From: Meiothermus sp. CFH 77666
GTDB lineage: Bacteria; Deinococcota; Deinococci; Deinococcales; Thermaceae
Assembly: GCF_017497985.1 (NCBI RefSeq)
Contig: NZ_JAGDFV010000020.1
Span: 1-64,000 of the forward strand
Reading direction: 5' to 3'
Length of the DNA: 64,000 bases
Made by a program: the position numbers and the translations under genes. The notes under the pieces were generated by a model. That model had not been told where the DNA came from. It searched no databases and was given only the letters and a program-made list of their open reading frames with translations. Shown here piece by piece: positions 32,903-40,768 of the stretch. Positions within the stretch are counted from its first letter, which is position 1. Every line of letters starts with the position of its first letter.

Positions 32903-33472
32903 ATGTTCGAAGTAAGTCTGCGTCCCCTGGCCCTGCGCGACCTTCCGAACGTGCTGGATTGGAGCCGTGACGAGGCCTTTTGCCTGGCCAACGGTTGGCC
33001 GGTGGGGCTACCTCCTGAGCAACTCCAGGACTGGTTCGTGCGCTTGCTCAACAATCCCCCGGTAGACCTGGTGCGGCGGGGCATTGTGGTCACTTCCCCT
33101 CAGTACCCCAGCGGGCATCTGGTGGGGTTTGTGGATTTGCGAGAACTCAACCCACTGGAGAAGCGGGCCCGCTTACGAATTGCCATTGGTGAGGAAGTGC
33201 ATCGGGGGCAGGGTGTGGGGTATGCGGCGGGCCTACAGATGCTCGAGTATGGCTTTGCGGAGCTGGGCCTGGAGCGCATTGTCGCCAAGGTGCATAGCTC
33301 CAACAGCCGCATGCGCAGCCTCCTGGAGAAGCTGGGCTTTCAGCTCGAGGGCATCCTCCGCCAGCACGAAACCCGCCAGGGCATTAAGGAAGACGTGTAT
33401 CTGTTTGGCATGTTGCGAGCAGAATTTCCTCCTCTGAGCACAATTCACCCTCTGGCACAGTCTGCTTCTTGA
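32903..33472 (+). CDS. GNAT-family N-acetyltransferase (RimJ/RimL-like)
   Basis: The 189-residue protein belongs to the RimJ/RimL branch of GNAT acetyltransferases, which use acetyl-CoA on protein N-termini or small amines. It opens with LRPLALRDLPNVLDWSRD, contains the acetyl-CoA-binding loop HRGQGVGYAAGLQML (near 96-110), the ARVHSSNSRMRSLLEKLGF-type motif with the conserved Asn, and the YLFGMLRAEF end. The substrate is unknown. AGAAGGAAG precedes the ATG. It sits alone between ABC-F (divergent) and hpaR (convergent), and 220 bases upstream are non-coding. Confidence 0.85.
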   Translation: MFEVSLRPLALRDLPNVLDWSRDEAFCLANGWPVGLPPEQLQDWFVRLLNNPPVDLVRRGIVVTSPQYPSGHLVGFVDLRELNPLEKRARLRIAIGEEVHRGQGVGYAAGLQMLEYGFAELGLERIVAKVHSSNSRMRSLLEKLGFQLEGILRQHETRQGIKEDVYLFGMLRAEFPPLSTIHPLAQSAS

Positions 33473-33473
33473 A

Positions 33474-33947
33474 TCAGGCTGTCCGCTCTTTCAGACCCGT
33501 CTCCAGCTCTTCCAGTAGTGCGTAGAGCTGCTCGAGCTTGCGCTTTCCCAGTATTCGCTCAATTTCTGCATAGACTTCCACAATCTCGGGCTTGATCTGC
33601 TCGACCAGGGCTTGCGCGTCTTTGGTCAGGGCCACCAGGACACTGCGGCCATCGGCCTGGTTGGCTTTGCGAAGCACCAGCCCCCGCTGCTCCATGCGCT
33701 TCAGGATGCCGCTCATGCTGGGCGGCAGAATCTGGCACTGCTCGGCTAGCTGCGAAATTTCCAGCCCTTCTCGCCCATCCAGCGCCCGCAGGATGCGCCA
33801 CTGCTGCTCGGTCAGACCATGCCGCGAGAGCACTTCGCGAAAGCGCTGCACCACCGCCTCACGGGCTCGCAAGAGCGACATCGGCAAGGAGTGGGTCAGA
33901 TCCCGCAAAAGCCGGCTGGAGGGGTCTTTGGGTAGGGGGGAGGCCAT
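33474..33947 (-). CDS. hpaR: MarR-family regulator of homoprotocatechuate degradation
   Basis: The 157-residue protein is a MarR-type winged-helix dimer resembling E. coli HpaR. LTHSLPMSLLRAREAVVQRFREVL and LTEQQWRILRAL are the hallmark stretches, followed by the recognition helix region LPPSMSGILKRMEQRGLVLRK and the wing NQADGRSVLVALT. HpaR represses the meta-cleavage operon until 4-hydroxyphenylacetate or a relative binds; the same role is inferred from position. It is transcribed away from the DapA-family gene at 34070, with an inverted repeat between them. ATG 33947 is chosen; a longer reading starts with a poorly conserved segment. Confidence 0.9.
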   Translation of the reverse strand: MASPLPKDPSSRLLRDLTHSLPMSLLRAREAVVQRFREVLSRHGLTEQQWRILRALDGREGLEISQLAEQCQILPPSMSGILKRMEQRGLVLRKANQADGRSVLVALTKDAQALVEQIKPEIVEVYAEIERILGKRKLEQLYALLEELETGLKERTA

Positions 33948-34003
33948 AGGGTTTGGGATTGGGGACAATTGTACCTGGGCTTGCAAACTATGCTACCGTT
34001 TTA

Positions 34004-34017
34004 CTTAATATGTTAAG
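34004..34017. promoter_or_regulatory. Candidate HpaR operator
   Basis: CTTAATATGTTAAG is an inverted repeat with five-base arms (CTTAA / TTAAG) in an AT-rich patch, centred between divergent hpaR and the first hpa gene. MarR proteins bind such palindromes. The assignment is by position. Confidence 0.55.
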
Positions 34018-34069
34018 CATCTAAGCAGGACGATAAGCAACCTGGGCTACATACCCGCAAAGGAGTGCA

Positions 34070-35011
34070 ATGGTCGAGTTCAAAGGCAGCATCGTACCCC
34101 TGGTGACACCGTTCAAGAACGGTGCGATTGACGAGGCCGCCCTCGAGCGGCTCATCGAGCGGCAGATCGAGGCCGGCTCCCACGCCCTGAGCGTGGGGGG
34201 CACCACCGGCGAGCCGGGCACCATTTCCGTGGAGGAGCGCATGTACCTGATTGAACTGGCGCTGCGCTTCATTCGGGGCCGCGTGCCCCTGCTGGCCGGA
34301 ACCGGTACCCTGCGGCTCGACGAAACCCTGGAAATCACCCAGGCCGCCCACAAGATGGGCGCTCAGGGTGCGCTGGTGATTACCCCTTACTACATCAAGC
34401 CCAACCAGGAGGGGCTCTACCGCTTTTTTGGCCAGGTGGCCCAGGCCGTACCGGAGATGCCGGTGGTGCTGTACAACATTCCGGGGCGCTCGGGCATCGA
34501 GATCAAGATTGAGACCGTGGCCCGCCTCAGGCGCGACTTCAAGAACATCGTGGGCATCAAGCACTCCTCCAAGGACGTGGAGTACGTTTCCGAGCTCTTG
34601 CGCCGGGTGGGGCGGGATTTCAAGGTCTACTGCGGCCTCGAGGCCCTCACCTTCCCCATGATGTGCGTGGGGGCAGTAGGTACCATCGCCGCTACTGCCA
34701 ACTGGCTGCCCAAAGAAACCGCCGAGATGTGCCAGCTCACCCTGGAGGGCCGGTACAAAGAGGCCCTCGAGCTTCACTACTTTAGTCTAGAGGCCAACGA
34801 CGCGGTCTTCTGGGACACCAACCCCATCCCGCTCAAAACCGTGCTGGCCTGGATGGGCCTGTGCGAGAAGGAGTGGCGCGAGCCCTTAGGCCCCACCACC
34901 CCCGAGGTCGAGGCCCGCCTGCGCCGCATGGCCGAGTCCTATGGCCTGATTCCCACCCCAGCGGGCCACCCCCCGGTGCTGCCCGACCCCGCCGGGAAGC
35001 AATTTGTCTGA
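34070..35011 (+). CDS. DapA-family class I aldolase, probably the pathway aldolase
   Basis: This 313-residue protein belongs to the dihydrodipicolinate synthase / N-acetylneuraminate lyase superfamily. The Schiff-base Lys is in IVGIKHSSKD (near 164), the Tyr in VVLYNIPGRSG (near 137), and GGTTGEPGT near residue 44 binds the keto acid. It heads the homoprotocatechuate gene set, where enterobacteria have HpaI, an unrelated metal-dependent aldolase splitting 2,4-dihydroxyhept-2-ene-1,7-dioate to pyruvate and succinate semialdehyde. No hpaI is present, so I infer this protein does that step. True DapA remains possible but the length and C-terminal tail differ. AAAGGAG precedes the ATG. Confidence 0.85.
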   Translation: MVEFKGSIVPLVTPFKNGAIDEAALERLIERQIEAGSHALSVGGTTGEPGTISVEERMYLIELALRFIRGRVPLLAGTGTLRLDETLEITQAAHKMGAQGALVITPYYIKPNQEGLYRFFGQVAQAVPEMPVVLYNIPGRSGIEIKIETVARLRRDFKNIVGIKHSSKDVEYVSELLRRVGRDFKVYCGLEALTFPMMCVGAVGTIAATANWLPKETAEMCQLTLEGRYKEALELHYFSLEANDAVFWDTNPIPLKTVLAWMGLCEKEWREPLGPTTPEVEARLRRMAESYGLIPTPAGHPPVLPDPAGKQFV

Positions 35012-35013
35012 CC

Positions 35014-35055
35014 CGATAGCTTGAGCTGATAGCTAAATGCCGATAGCTGATAGCC
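35014..35055. repeat. Heptamer-type tract between two hpa genes
   Basis: CCGATAGCTTGAGCTGATAG and a second CCGATAGCTGATAGCC form degenerate tandem units, the reverse complement of the TATCGGC unit seen elsewhere. The tract fills most of the gap between the aldolase and hpaG genes. Confidence 0.6.
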
Positions 35056-35070
35056 ATAAAGCGAAACACC

Positions 35071-35865
35071 ATGAAACTCGCCCGCTTCATCTCCAAAGGC
35101 CGCCTCTTGCAGGGGCATCTGCAGGACGGCATGCTGGTTGACCATGCCAAAGAGGCCCACCACCCCGACGAGGTGGTCTGGCAGCTCCCGGTGCAGCCCG
35201 GTAAGGTGCTGGCCCTGGCCCTCAACTTTGCCGAGCACGCCGAGGAGTTTGGCCTCCGCAAGCCCACCGAGCCGGCCCTTTTCTGGAAGCCCAACACCAG
35301 CCTGTTGCCCCACAAGGGCACGGTCATCTACCCCCAGGGGGCCCGCTTCATGCACTTTGAGTGCGAGCTGGCGGTCATCCTCGGGCGCAACGCAAGGCGG
35401 GTCAGGGCCAAAGACGCCCTCGATTACGTGGGGGGCTACACCATCGCCAACGACCTGGTGGTGCGCGACTACGTGTCCAATACCTTCCGACCCCCCATCC
35501 GGGGCAAGGGTTGGGACACTTTCGGGCCACTGGGGCCCTACTACGTGACCGCCGACGAAGTGCCCGACCCCCATAACGTAAAAATGCGGGCCTATGTGAA
35601 CGGCGAACTACGCCAGGAGACCACCACCCAGGGCATGATTTTCTCCATCCCCGAGGTGATTGAGTTCATCTCGAGGTTCATGACCCTGGAGGCCGGAGAC
35701 GTCATTCTGACCGGCACCCCCAAGGGCATCTCGCAGGTACATCCGGGCGACGTGATGCGGATGGAGATCGAGGGGCTGGGCGCCCTGGAAAACAACATCG
35801 AGTGGGAAACCGAAGAAGCCGAGCCGGTTCTTTCTGAGGAAGGTGACAGGTCGCTGGTTTTATGA
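35071..35865 (+). CDS. hpaG: Fumarylacetoacetate hydrolase-family protein, HpaG-like
   Basis: The 264-residue protein has one FAH fold. Metal ligands are visible in MHFECELAVILG (two Glu) and IANDLVVRDY (Asp), with FGPLGPYYVTADEV and LTGTPKGISQVHPGD completing the family pattern. In E. coli HpaG two fused FAH domains decarboxylate 5-carboxymethyl-2-oxo-hex-3-ene-1,7-dioate and isomerise the product. This is a single domain of half that length, so it may form a homodimer or do one activity. It lies 59 bases after the aldolase gene in the same direction. It ends just before the convergent toxin gene. Confidence 0.88.
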   Translation: MKLARFISKGRLLQGHLQDGMLVDHAKEAHHPDEVVWQLPVQPGKVLALALNFAEHAEEFGLRKPTEPALFWKPNTSLLPHKGTVIYPQGARFMHFECELAVILGRNARRVRAKDALDYVGGYTIANDLVVRDYVSNTFRPPIRGKGWDTFGPLGPYYVTADEVPDPHNVKMRAYVNGELRQETTTQGMIFSIPEVIEFISRFMTLEAGDVILTGTPKGISQVHPGDVMRMEIEGLGALENNIEWETEEAEPVLSEEGDRSLVL

Positions 35866-35867
35866 GC

Positions 35868-36308
35868 TCAAAGCGCAAAGTCACGCAGCAACAGCACCTC
35901 GAGGCTGGAGTGCTGAATGCGTTCATCGTTGGTCAAAAAAACTTCACAATCCGTTTGCAAAGCCGTTGCAACGTGGATGGCATCGGGCAATTTGAGCCCA
36001 GCCGTTCCACGCAGCCGGGCGGCCTCGAGCAAAATACTCCGCGAAACCGGTACGACCTCAAGCCCCGTTCGACTACGAATCGCGCTCTGATAAACGGCTT
36101 GGTGTTGAAGGTTCTTGTTCTCGATCGGCTTTATCAGCGCTTCTGCCAGCGAAAGCTCGCTGGTGACGGTTTGAAGCGCAGCGCTATCTATGGCTTTGAA
36201 CAATGCCTCGAGAGCCTGCCTCAGTTGGGGGAAACCTTCGAGGGCATAGATAAACACATTGACATCCAGATAGGTTTTTCGGCCAGCAATGCGGCTCAAG
36301 ATCTCCAA
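35868..36308 (-). CDS. PIN-domain toxin, VapC family
   Basis: This 146-residue PIN-domain RNase keeps the acidic triad or tetrad: D15 in TYLDVNVFIYALE, Glu in SELSLAEAL, Asp in LPDAIHVAT and Asp in FLTNDERI. VapC toxins cleave tRNA or rRNA when not held by the antitoxin. The start is TTG 36308, overlapping the antitoxin stop by 13 bases; a second TTG nine bases later is an alternative. The gene runs opposite to the hpa operon and ends two bases after hpaG, so the TA pair appears to have been inserted within the catabolic cluster. Confidence 0.85.
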   Translation of the reverse strand: MEILSRIAGRKTYLDVNVFIYALEGFPQLRQALEALFKAIDSAALQTVTSELSLAEALIKPIENKNLQHQAVYQSAIRSRTGLEVVPVSRSILLEAARLRGTAGLKLPDAIHVATALQTDCEVFLTNDERIQHSSLEVLLLRDFAL

Positions 36309-36520
36309 GCGTTGCGCTCCTGGCGGATGTGTTCATCGGCATCGGCCCCAAAGCTGAAGTTGCCTTTGGCTTTTCCCAGCAAACCTGAGAGGGGCGGCAC
36401 TTTAGCCTCGGCTTCTACCAGCACAATTACCTCGGCCGTAGCACCTTCAGGTAGCTCAGAAGACTCGAGTTCGATACGCCCGCCCTTCTTTACCACCACT
36501 TTTTGCTTTACCGCAACCAT
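36296..36520 (-). CDS. Antitoxin of the VapBC-like pair
   Basis: The 74-residue protein has a basic beta N-terminus (MVAVKQKVVVKKGGRIELES), a central acidic strand-helix and an Arg/Glu C-terminal tail (DADEHIRQERNAW) suited to occupying the toxin active site. It overlaps the PIN toxin by 13 bases, the usual antitoxin-first order. I do not see a classical AbrB or RHH motif beyond the N-terminal AbrB-like swapped-hairpin pattern (VVVKKGGRIELES), so the exact antitoxin class is unsure. A TACACT box six bases before the ATG suggests a leaderless transcript. Confidence 0.75.
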   Translation of the reverse strand: MVAVKQKVVVKKGGRIELESSELPEGATAEVIVLVEAEAKVPPLSGLLGKAKGNFSFGADADEHIRQERNAWRS

Positions 36521-36647
36521 GCCCTCAGTGTATCAGGTTCCCTGCACCCAAAAACCTTTGCCCCAAACTACCAAGCCTCGATTTACAAGAAGAAAGGGTC
36601 GGCTTTCTTGCTGAAATGCACACCGCATAGCTTTGGAGGGAATCCCA

Positions 36648-38165
36648 GTGAAATTTGCCGAGAAAACCCAGGCCATCAGCCCCGCGTTCATCGCCCAGGT
36701 ACGGCAGAAGATAGCCAGCCACACCGTAGAGCACTTCATTGACGGTGCATTCCAGCCGGGGGTACGGGGCGAGCTGTTCGAGAGCCTCGACCCCTCCAAC
36801 AACCAGGTGCTGGCGCGGGCCTACAAGGGCCACGCCGAGGATGTGGACAAGGCCGCCAGGGCCGCCAAAAAAGCCTTTGGCCAGTGGAAACTGAACGCCA
36901 GGGCCCGCAAGAAGTACCTGCTCAAAATTGCCGAGGTTCTGGAGAAGCACGGCGACGAGCTGGCCGTGATGGAGTGCCTGGACGCAGGGCAGGCCCTGCG
37001 GATTGTGCGGGCCCAGGTGGCGCGGGCCGCCGAGAACTTTAGCTTCTACGCCGAGTATGCCGAGCGGGCCATGGATGCTCACAGCTACCCGGTGGACGGA
37101 GAGTGGCTCAACTACTCGGTACGGGTGCCGGTGGGCGTCTGCGGCATCATCACCCCCTGGAATGCCCCCATGATGCTCTCCACCTGGCGCATTGCCCCCG
37201 CGCTGGCTTTTGGCAATACGGTGGTTCTGAAGCCTGCCGAGTGGTCGCCGCTCACGGCCTGGAAGCTGGCCGAGATTGTGCAGGAGGCCGACCTGCCGCC
37301 GGGGGTGTTCAACGTGGTGCAGGGCTTCGGGGAGGAAGCGGGCGACGCGGTGGTGCGCCACCCGGACATCCCCCTGATCGCCTTCACCGGCGAGACCACC
37401 ACCGGCACCATCATCACGCGCAACGGGGCCGAGCACCTCAAGCGGCTCTCCCTCGAGCTTGGCGGCAAGTCCCCCGCCATCATCTTCGAGGATGCCGACC
37501 TCGAGCGGGCCCTGGACGCCACCATCTTCCAGATTTACAGCTTCAACGGCGAGCGCTGCACCGCCAACAGCCGCGCCCTGGTACACGAGAGCCTGTTCGA
37601 GGAGTTTGTGCGGCGGGTGGCCGAGCGGGCCGCGCGGATCAAGGTGGGGCATCCCCTCGAGCCCGAGACCGAGGTAGGGCCCCTGATCCATCCCGAGCAC
37701 CTGCAGCGCGTGCTCAGCTATGTGGAGATTGGCAAGCAGGAGTCACAGCACATCTTCGGTGGTGAGCGGGTCGGCACCGAGGGTAACTACGTGCGGCCCG
37801 GGCTTTTTGTGGCCGAGAACCACCACCGCATTGCCCAGGAGGAGATTTTTGGCCCCATCCTGACGGTTATCCCCTTCAAGGACGAGGCCGATGCCCTGCA
37901 AAAAGCCAACGACTCCAAATACGGCCTGGCTTCGTATGTCTGGACCCGCGACGTAGCGCGGGCCCACCGTGTGGCCCTGCACCTCGAGGCCGGCATGACC
38001 TGGATTAACTCGCACAACGTGCGGCACCTGCCCACCCCCTTCGGCGGCGTCAAGATGAGCGGCACCCACCGCGAGGGCGGGGCGCACAGCCTCGAGTTCT
38101 ACACCGAGCTCAAGCACATTGCAGTACCGCTTACCGAGCACCCGATTCCGAAGTTTGGGCGCTGA
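36648..38165 (+). CDS. hpaE: 5-carboxymethyl-2-hydroxymuconate semialdehyde dehydrogenase
   Basis: This NAD-dependent aldehyde dehydrogenase oxidises the ring-cleavage product of homoprotocatechuate. The 505-residue protein has the ALDH set: PWNAPMMLSTWRIAPALAFGN, FTGETTTGTII, the catalytic Glu in LSLELGGKSPA and the nucleophilic Cys in NGERCTANSR (near 305). GTG 36648 follows GGAGGG by seven bases and is preferred to TTG 36633, which lies in that site. A small stem-loop (AAGAAAG / CTTTCTT) stands near 36592-36611. Neighbours in the pathway assign the substrate; ALDH sequence alone would not. Confidence 0.9.
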   Translation: MKFAEKTQAISPAFIAQVRQKIASHTVEHFIDGAFQPGVRGELFESLDPSNNQVLARAYKGHAEDVDKAARAAKKAFGQWKLNARARKKYLLKIAEVLEKHGDELAVMECLDAGQALRIVRAQVARAAENFSFYAEYAERAMDAHSYPVDGEWLNYSVRVPVGVCGIITPWNAPMMLSTWRIAPALAFGNTVVLKPAEWSPLTAWKLAEIVQEADLPPGVFNVVQGFGEEAGDAVVRHPDIPLIAFTGETTTGTIITRNGAEHLKRLSLELGGKSPAIIFEDADLERALDATIFQIYSFNGERCTANSRALVHESLFEEFVRRVAERAARIKVGHPLEPETEVGPLIHPEHLQRVLSYVEIGKQESQHIFGGERVGTEGNYVRPGLFVAENHHRIAQEEIFGPILTVIPFKDEADALQKANDSKYGLASYVWTRDVARAHRVALHLEAGMTWINSHNVRHLPTPFGGVKMSGTHREGGAHSLEFYTELKHIAVPLTEHPIPKFGR

Positions 38166-38197
38166 GTAACATGTTCGCTTCGCTCATCCCCCCCACC

Positions 38198-38569
38198 CTA
38201 CCCTCCCCCGCTTGGGGGGAGGGCCACACGCTCAGTCTCGCCTATTGCATCAAGAATACGCTCCAGTACCCCCTCGAGGTTTTCCCGCACTTCGCGGTTC
38301 CAAAATCGCAAAGTTCGGAAACCACGCTGTGCAAAATACGCATCTCTGGCTCTATCTTGCGGATTATCCGCATGCTGGCTTCCGTCCAACTCCACAATCA
38401 GCTTTTTTTCATAGCAAACAAAATCCACAATGAAAGGCCGCATGGGTTCCTGGCGGCGAAACGCAACCCCAAGCTGAGAGCGCTTGAGGCGGTTCCACAG
38501 GATGCGCTCTTCCTGCGTCATGTTGCGCCGCAACTGACGGGCCAGCTCGCCAAACTCCGAATCAGTCAT
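38198..38569 (-). CDS. DUF559-family (Vsr-like endonuclease fold) protein
   Basis: This 123-residue protein has the DUF559 pattern: ERILWNRLKRSQLGVAFRRQEPMRPFIVDFVCYEKKLIVELDGSQH, with the D-x(n)-E-x-D residues of a PD-(D/E)xK nuclease-like fold, and GFRTLRFWNREV. Such genes are scattered in bacterial genomes, often as single inserts, and their function is unknown. It lies on the opposite strand between hpaE and hpaB. G/C-rich tracts (CCTCCCCCGCTTGGGGGG at 38203 and CCCCTCTGCGGGGG at 38617) flank it, as commonly seen around this family, so I regard it as an insertion into the cluster. Confidence 0.85.
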   Translation of the reverse strand: MTDSEFGELARQLRRNMTQEERILWNRLKRSQLGVAFRRQEPMRPFIVDFVCYEKKLIVELDGSQHADNPQDRARDAYFAQRGFRTLRFWNREVRENLEGVLERILDAIGETERVALPPSGGG

Positions 38570-38666
38570 CCTCTCGCACTATTGCAAATCGCCCATTATC
38601 CTCTCACCTTCTCCTCCCCCCTCTGCGGGGGAGGGAGGGGAGGGGGGAAAAAGGAGGTCAAACCTC

Positions 38667-40166
38667 ATGGCACGCACCGGTAAAGAGTACCTGGAAGCCC
38701 TCAGGAAGAACCCACCCAACCTCTGGTACAAGGGCCAGAAGGTCAAAGACCCCACCACCCACCCGGTCTTCAAGGGCATCACCCACTCGCTGGCGCAGCT
38801 TTACGACATGCAGCACGACCCGCGCTACCGCGACATCCTCACCTACGAGCAGAACGGTCAGCGCACGGACGATCCCCTATCGGGACGGGCAGCACCCGTA
38901 CACCGATACGCCATGAGCCTGCTGCCGGCCAAAACCCACGAAGACCTGGCCCGGCGCAGCGCGGCCTACAAGCTCTGGGCCGATACCAACCTGGGCATGA
39001 TGGGCCGCTGCCCGGACTATCTGAATGCGGTGTTGATGGCCTTCGAGCAGAGCGCAGAGTTTTTTGGCCCCTACGCCGACAACGTGCGCCGCTATGTGCA
39101 GTACGTGCGCGAGCACGACCTCTCCACCACCCACTGCCTCACCAACCCCCAGGTCAACCGGGCCAAGAGCAACCTCGAGCAGCCCGACCCCTACATTCCC
39201 CTGGGCGTAGTGAGCGAGAGCGATGCGGGCATCGTGGTGCGGGGGGCCCGGATGCTCTCCACCCTGCCCACCGCCGACGAGCTGCTGGTCTTCCCCTCCA
39301 CCCTGCTCAAGGAAGGGCCGGGGGCCGATAAGTACGCGGTGGCCTTTGCCATCCCCACCAACACCCCGGGGCTCCACTTCATCAGCCGCGAGAGCATGGC
39401 CGTAGGGGACTCCACCTACGACTACCCCCTGGCCAGCCGCCTGGAAGAGATGGACTGCCTGACGGTATTTGACGATGTGTTTGTGCCGTGGGAGCGAGTG
39501 TTCATCTACAAGGACCTGGCACGCTGCAACACCGCCTATGCCGAGACCGGGGCCCTGATGCACATGGCCCATCAGGTGGTGGTGCTCAAAAACGCCAAGA
39601 CTGAAGCCTTTTTGGGCCTGGTCGCCCTAATGGGCGAGACCATTGGGGCCGACACCTTCCCGCATGTACAGGAAAAGATTGCCGAGCTGATTGTCTACCT
39701 CGAGGCCATGAAGGGTTTCTGGGCCCGCGCCGAGCGCGATGCCAGGCCCAACAAATACGGCCTGCTCTGCCCCGACCGGGGGGCCTTAGATGGCGCCCGC
39801 AACCTCTACCCCAGGCTTTACCCTCGCCTCAACGAAATCGTGCAGCAGATAGGCGCCTCCGGGATGATCACCCTGCCCTCCGAGGCCGACCTCGACTCGC
39901 CTGTGGGGCCCTATATCGAGAAGTTCTTGCAGTCGGCCACCCTGCCTGCCAAAGAGCGTGTCCAGCTCTTCCGCCTGGCCTGGGACATGACTATTAGCGG
40001 GTTCGGCGCACGCCAGACCCTTTACGAGCGCTTCTTCTTTGGCGATCCGGTGCGGATGTACCAGACCCTGTTCTCGGTGTACGACAAAGAGCCCTATAAA
40101 CAGCGCATCAAGGATTTTTTGGGCTGGAAAGAGCAGCCCCAGCCAGAGGTGGTGGCCAGCGACTAG
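38667..40166 (+). CDS. hpaB: 4-hydroxyphenylacetate 3-monooxygenase, oxygenase component
   Basis: HpaB uses FADH2 and oxygen to hydroxylate 4-hydroxyphenylacetate to 3,4-dihydroxyphenylacetate. The 499-residue protein begins MARTGKEYLEALRKNPP, and has HRYAMSLLPAKTHEDLARR, the flavin region with RAKSNLEQPDPYIPLGVVSE, MDCLTVFDDVFVPWERVF, and GFGARQTLYERFFFGDPVR near the C-terminus, all characteristic of the two-component family. A strong AAGGAGGT precedes the ATG. hpaC, encoding the partner reductase, follows after 38 bases. The enzyme should be cytosolic and tetrameric. Confidence 0.96.
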   Translation: MARTGKEYLEALRKNPPNLWYKGQKVKDPTTHPVFKGITHSLAQLYDMQHDPRYRDILTYEQNGQRTDDPLSGRAAPVHRYAMSLLPAKTHEDLARRSAAYKLWADTNLGMMGRCPDYLNAVLMAFEQSAEFFGPYADNVRRYVQYVREHDLSTTHCLTNPQVNRAKSNLEQPDPYIPLGVVSESDAGIVVRGARMLSTLPTADELLVFPSTLLKEGPGADKYAVAFAIPTNTPGLHFISRESMAVGDSTYDYPLASRLEEMDCLTVFDDVFVPWERVFIYKDLARCNTAYAETGALMHMAHQVVVLKNAKTEAFLGLVALMGETIGADTFPHVQEKIAELIVYLEAMKGFWARAERDARPNKYGLLCPDRGALDGARNLYPRLYPRLNEIVQQIGASGMITLPSEADLDSPVGPYIEKFLQSATLPAKERVQLFRLAWDMTISGFGARQTLYERFFFGDPVRMYQTLFSVYDKEPYKQRIKDFLGWKEQPQPEVVASD

Positions 40167-40204
40167 GGTCTGCCTGAGTCTATAGATCATTGACTTCACT
40201 CCAC

Positions 40205-40678
40205 ATGAAAACCGCCGAAGCCTCCCTATCAGACCAGCTCCGCCAGGTGATGAGCCACTGGCCCAGCGGGGTCACGGTAGTTGCAGCCCAGTACGGGGGC
40301 GAAACCCGGGGCATGACCGCCAGCAGCTTCACCAGCGTAAGCCTGGAGCCTCCCCTGATCCTGGTCTGCATCAACGAAACGGCCCAGCTCTGGCCCCTCC
40401 TGGAAAAGGCTGGGCGTTTTACCGTGAACCTCCTGGCCGAGGGCCACGAGCACACCTCGGCCCATTTTGCCGGTCGCCCCATCGAAGGGTACGAGCCCCT
40501 TTCGGGCGAGGAGAGCCCCGCGCTCGAGGGCGCACTGGCCACGCTCCACTGCCAGACCTGGGCGGTCTACCCGGGGGGCACCCACAAAATTGTGGTGGGA
40601 AAGGTCGAAAAAGTGACCATGGGGGAAAACACCAGGCCGCTTTTGTACTGGAACCGGGGTTATCGGCAGCTACGCTAG
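40205..40678 (+). CDS. hpaC: Flavin reductase partner of HpaB
   Basis: HpaC supplies reduced FAD to HpaB. The 157-residue protein is of the flavin-reductase-like split-barrel family: HWPSGVTVVAAQYGGETRGMTASSFTSVSLEPPLILVCIN is the flavin-binding core, followed by FTVNLLAEGHEHTSAHFAG and the closing LLYWNRGYRQL. Length is normal for small HpaC. The start ATG 40205 is chosen over TTG 40190 because the family begins near this Met; no clear Shine-Dalgarno is visible. It is co-directional with hpaB and hpaD. Confidence 0.92.
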   Translation: MKTAEASLSDQLRQVMSHWPSGVTVVAAQYGGETRGMTASSFTSVSLEPPLILVCINETAQLWPLLEKAGRFTVNLLAEGHEHTSAHFAGRPIEGYEPLSGEESPALEGALATLHCQTWAVYPGGTHKIVVGKVEKVTMGENTRPLLYWNRGYRQLR

Positions 40679-40768
40679 CCTAAAGCTGAAGGCCTAGAGC
40701 CATCACGTAAACCCTCCCCTATCCGCTCTGCAGCGAACCTGGAACTTGCCACACCAAAGGGGTAAACC

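Noticed and set aside
38198-38660. G/C-rich inverted runs flanking the DUF559 gene as terminators
   Set aside because: They lack T-runs and resemble the low-complexity flanks common around this family.
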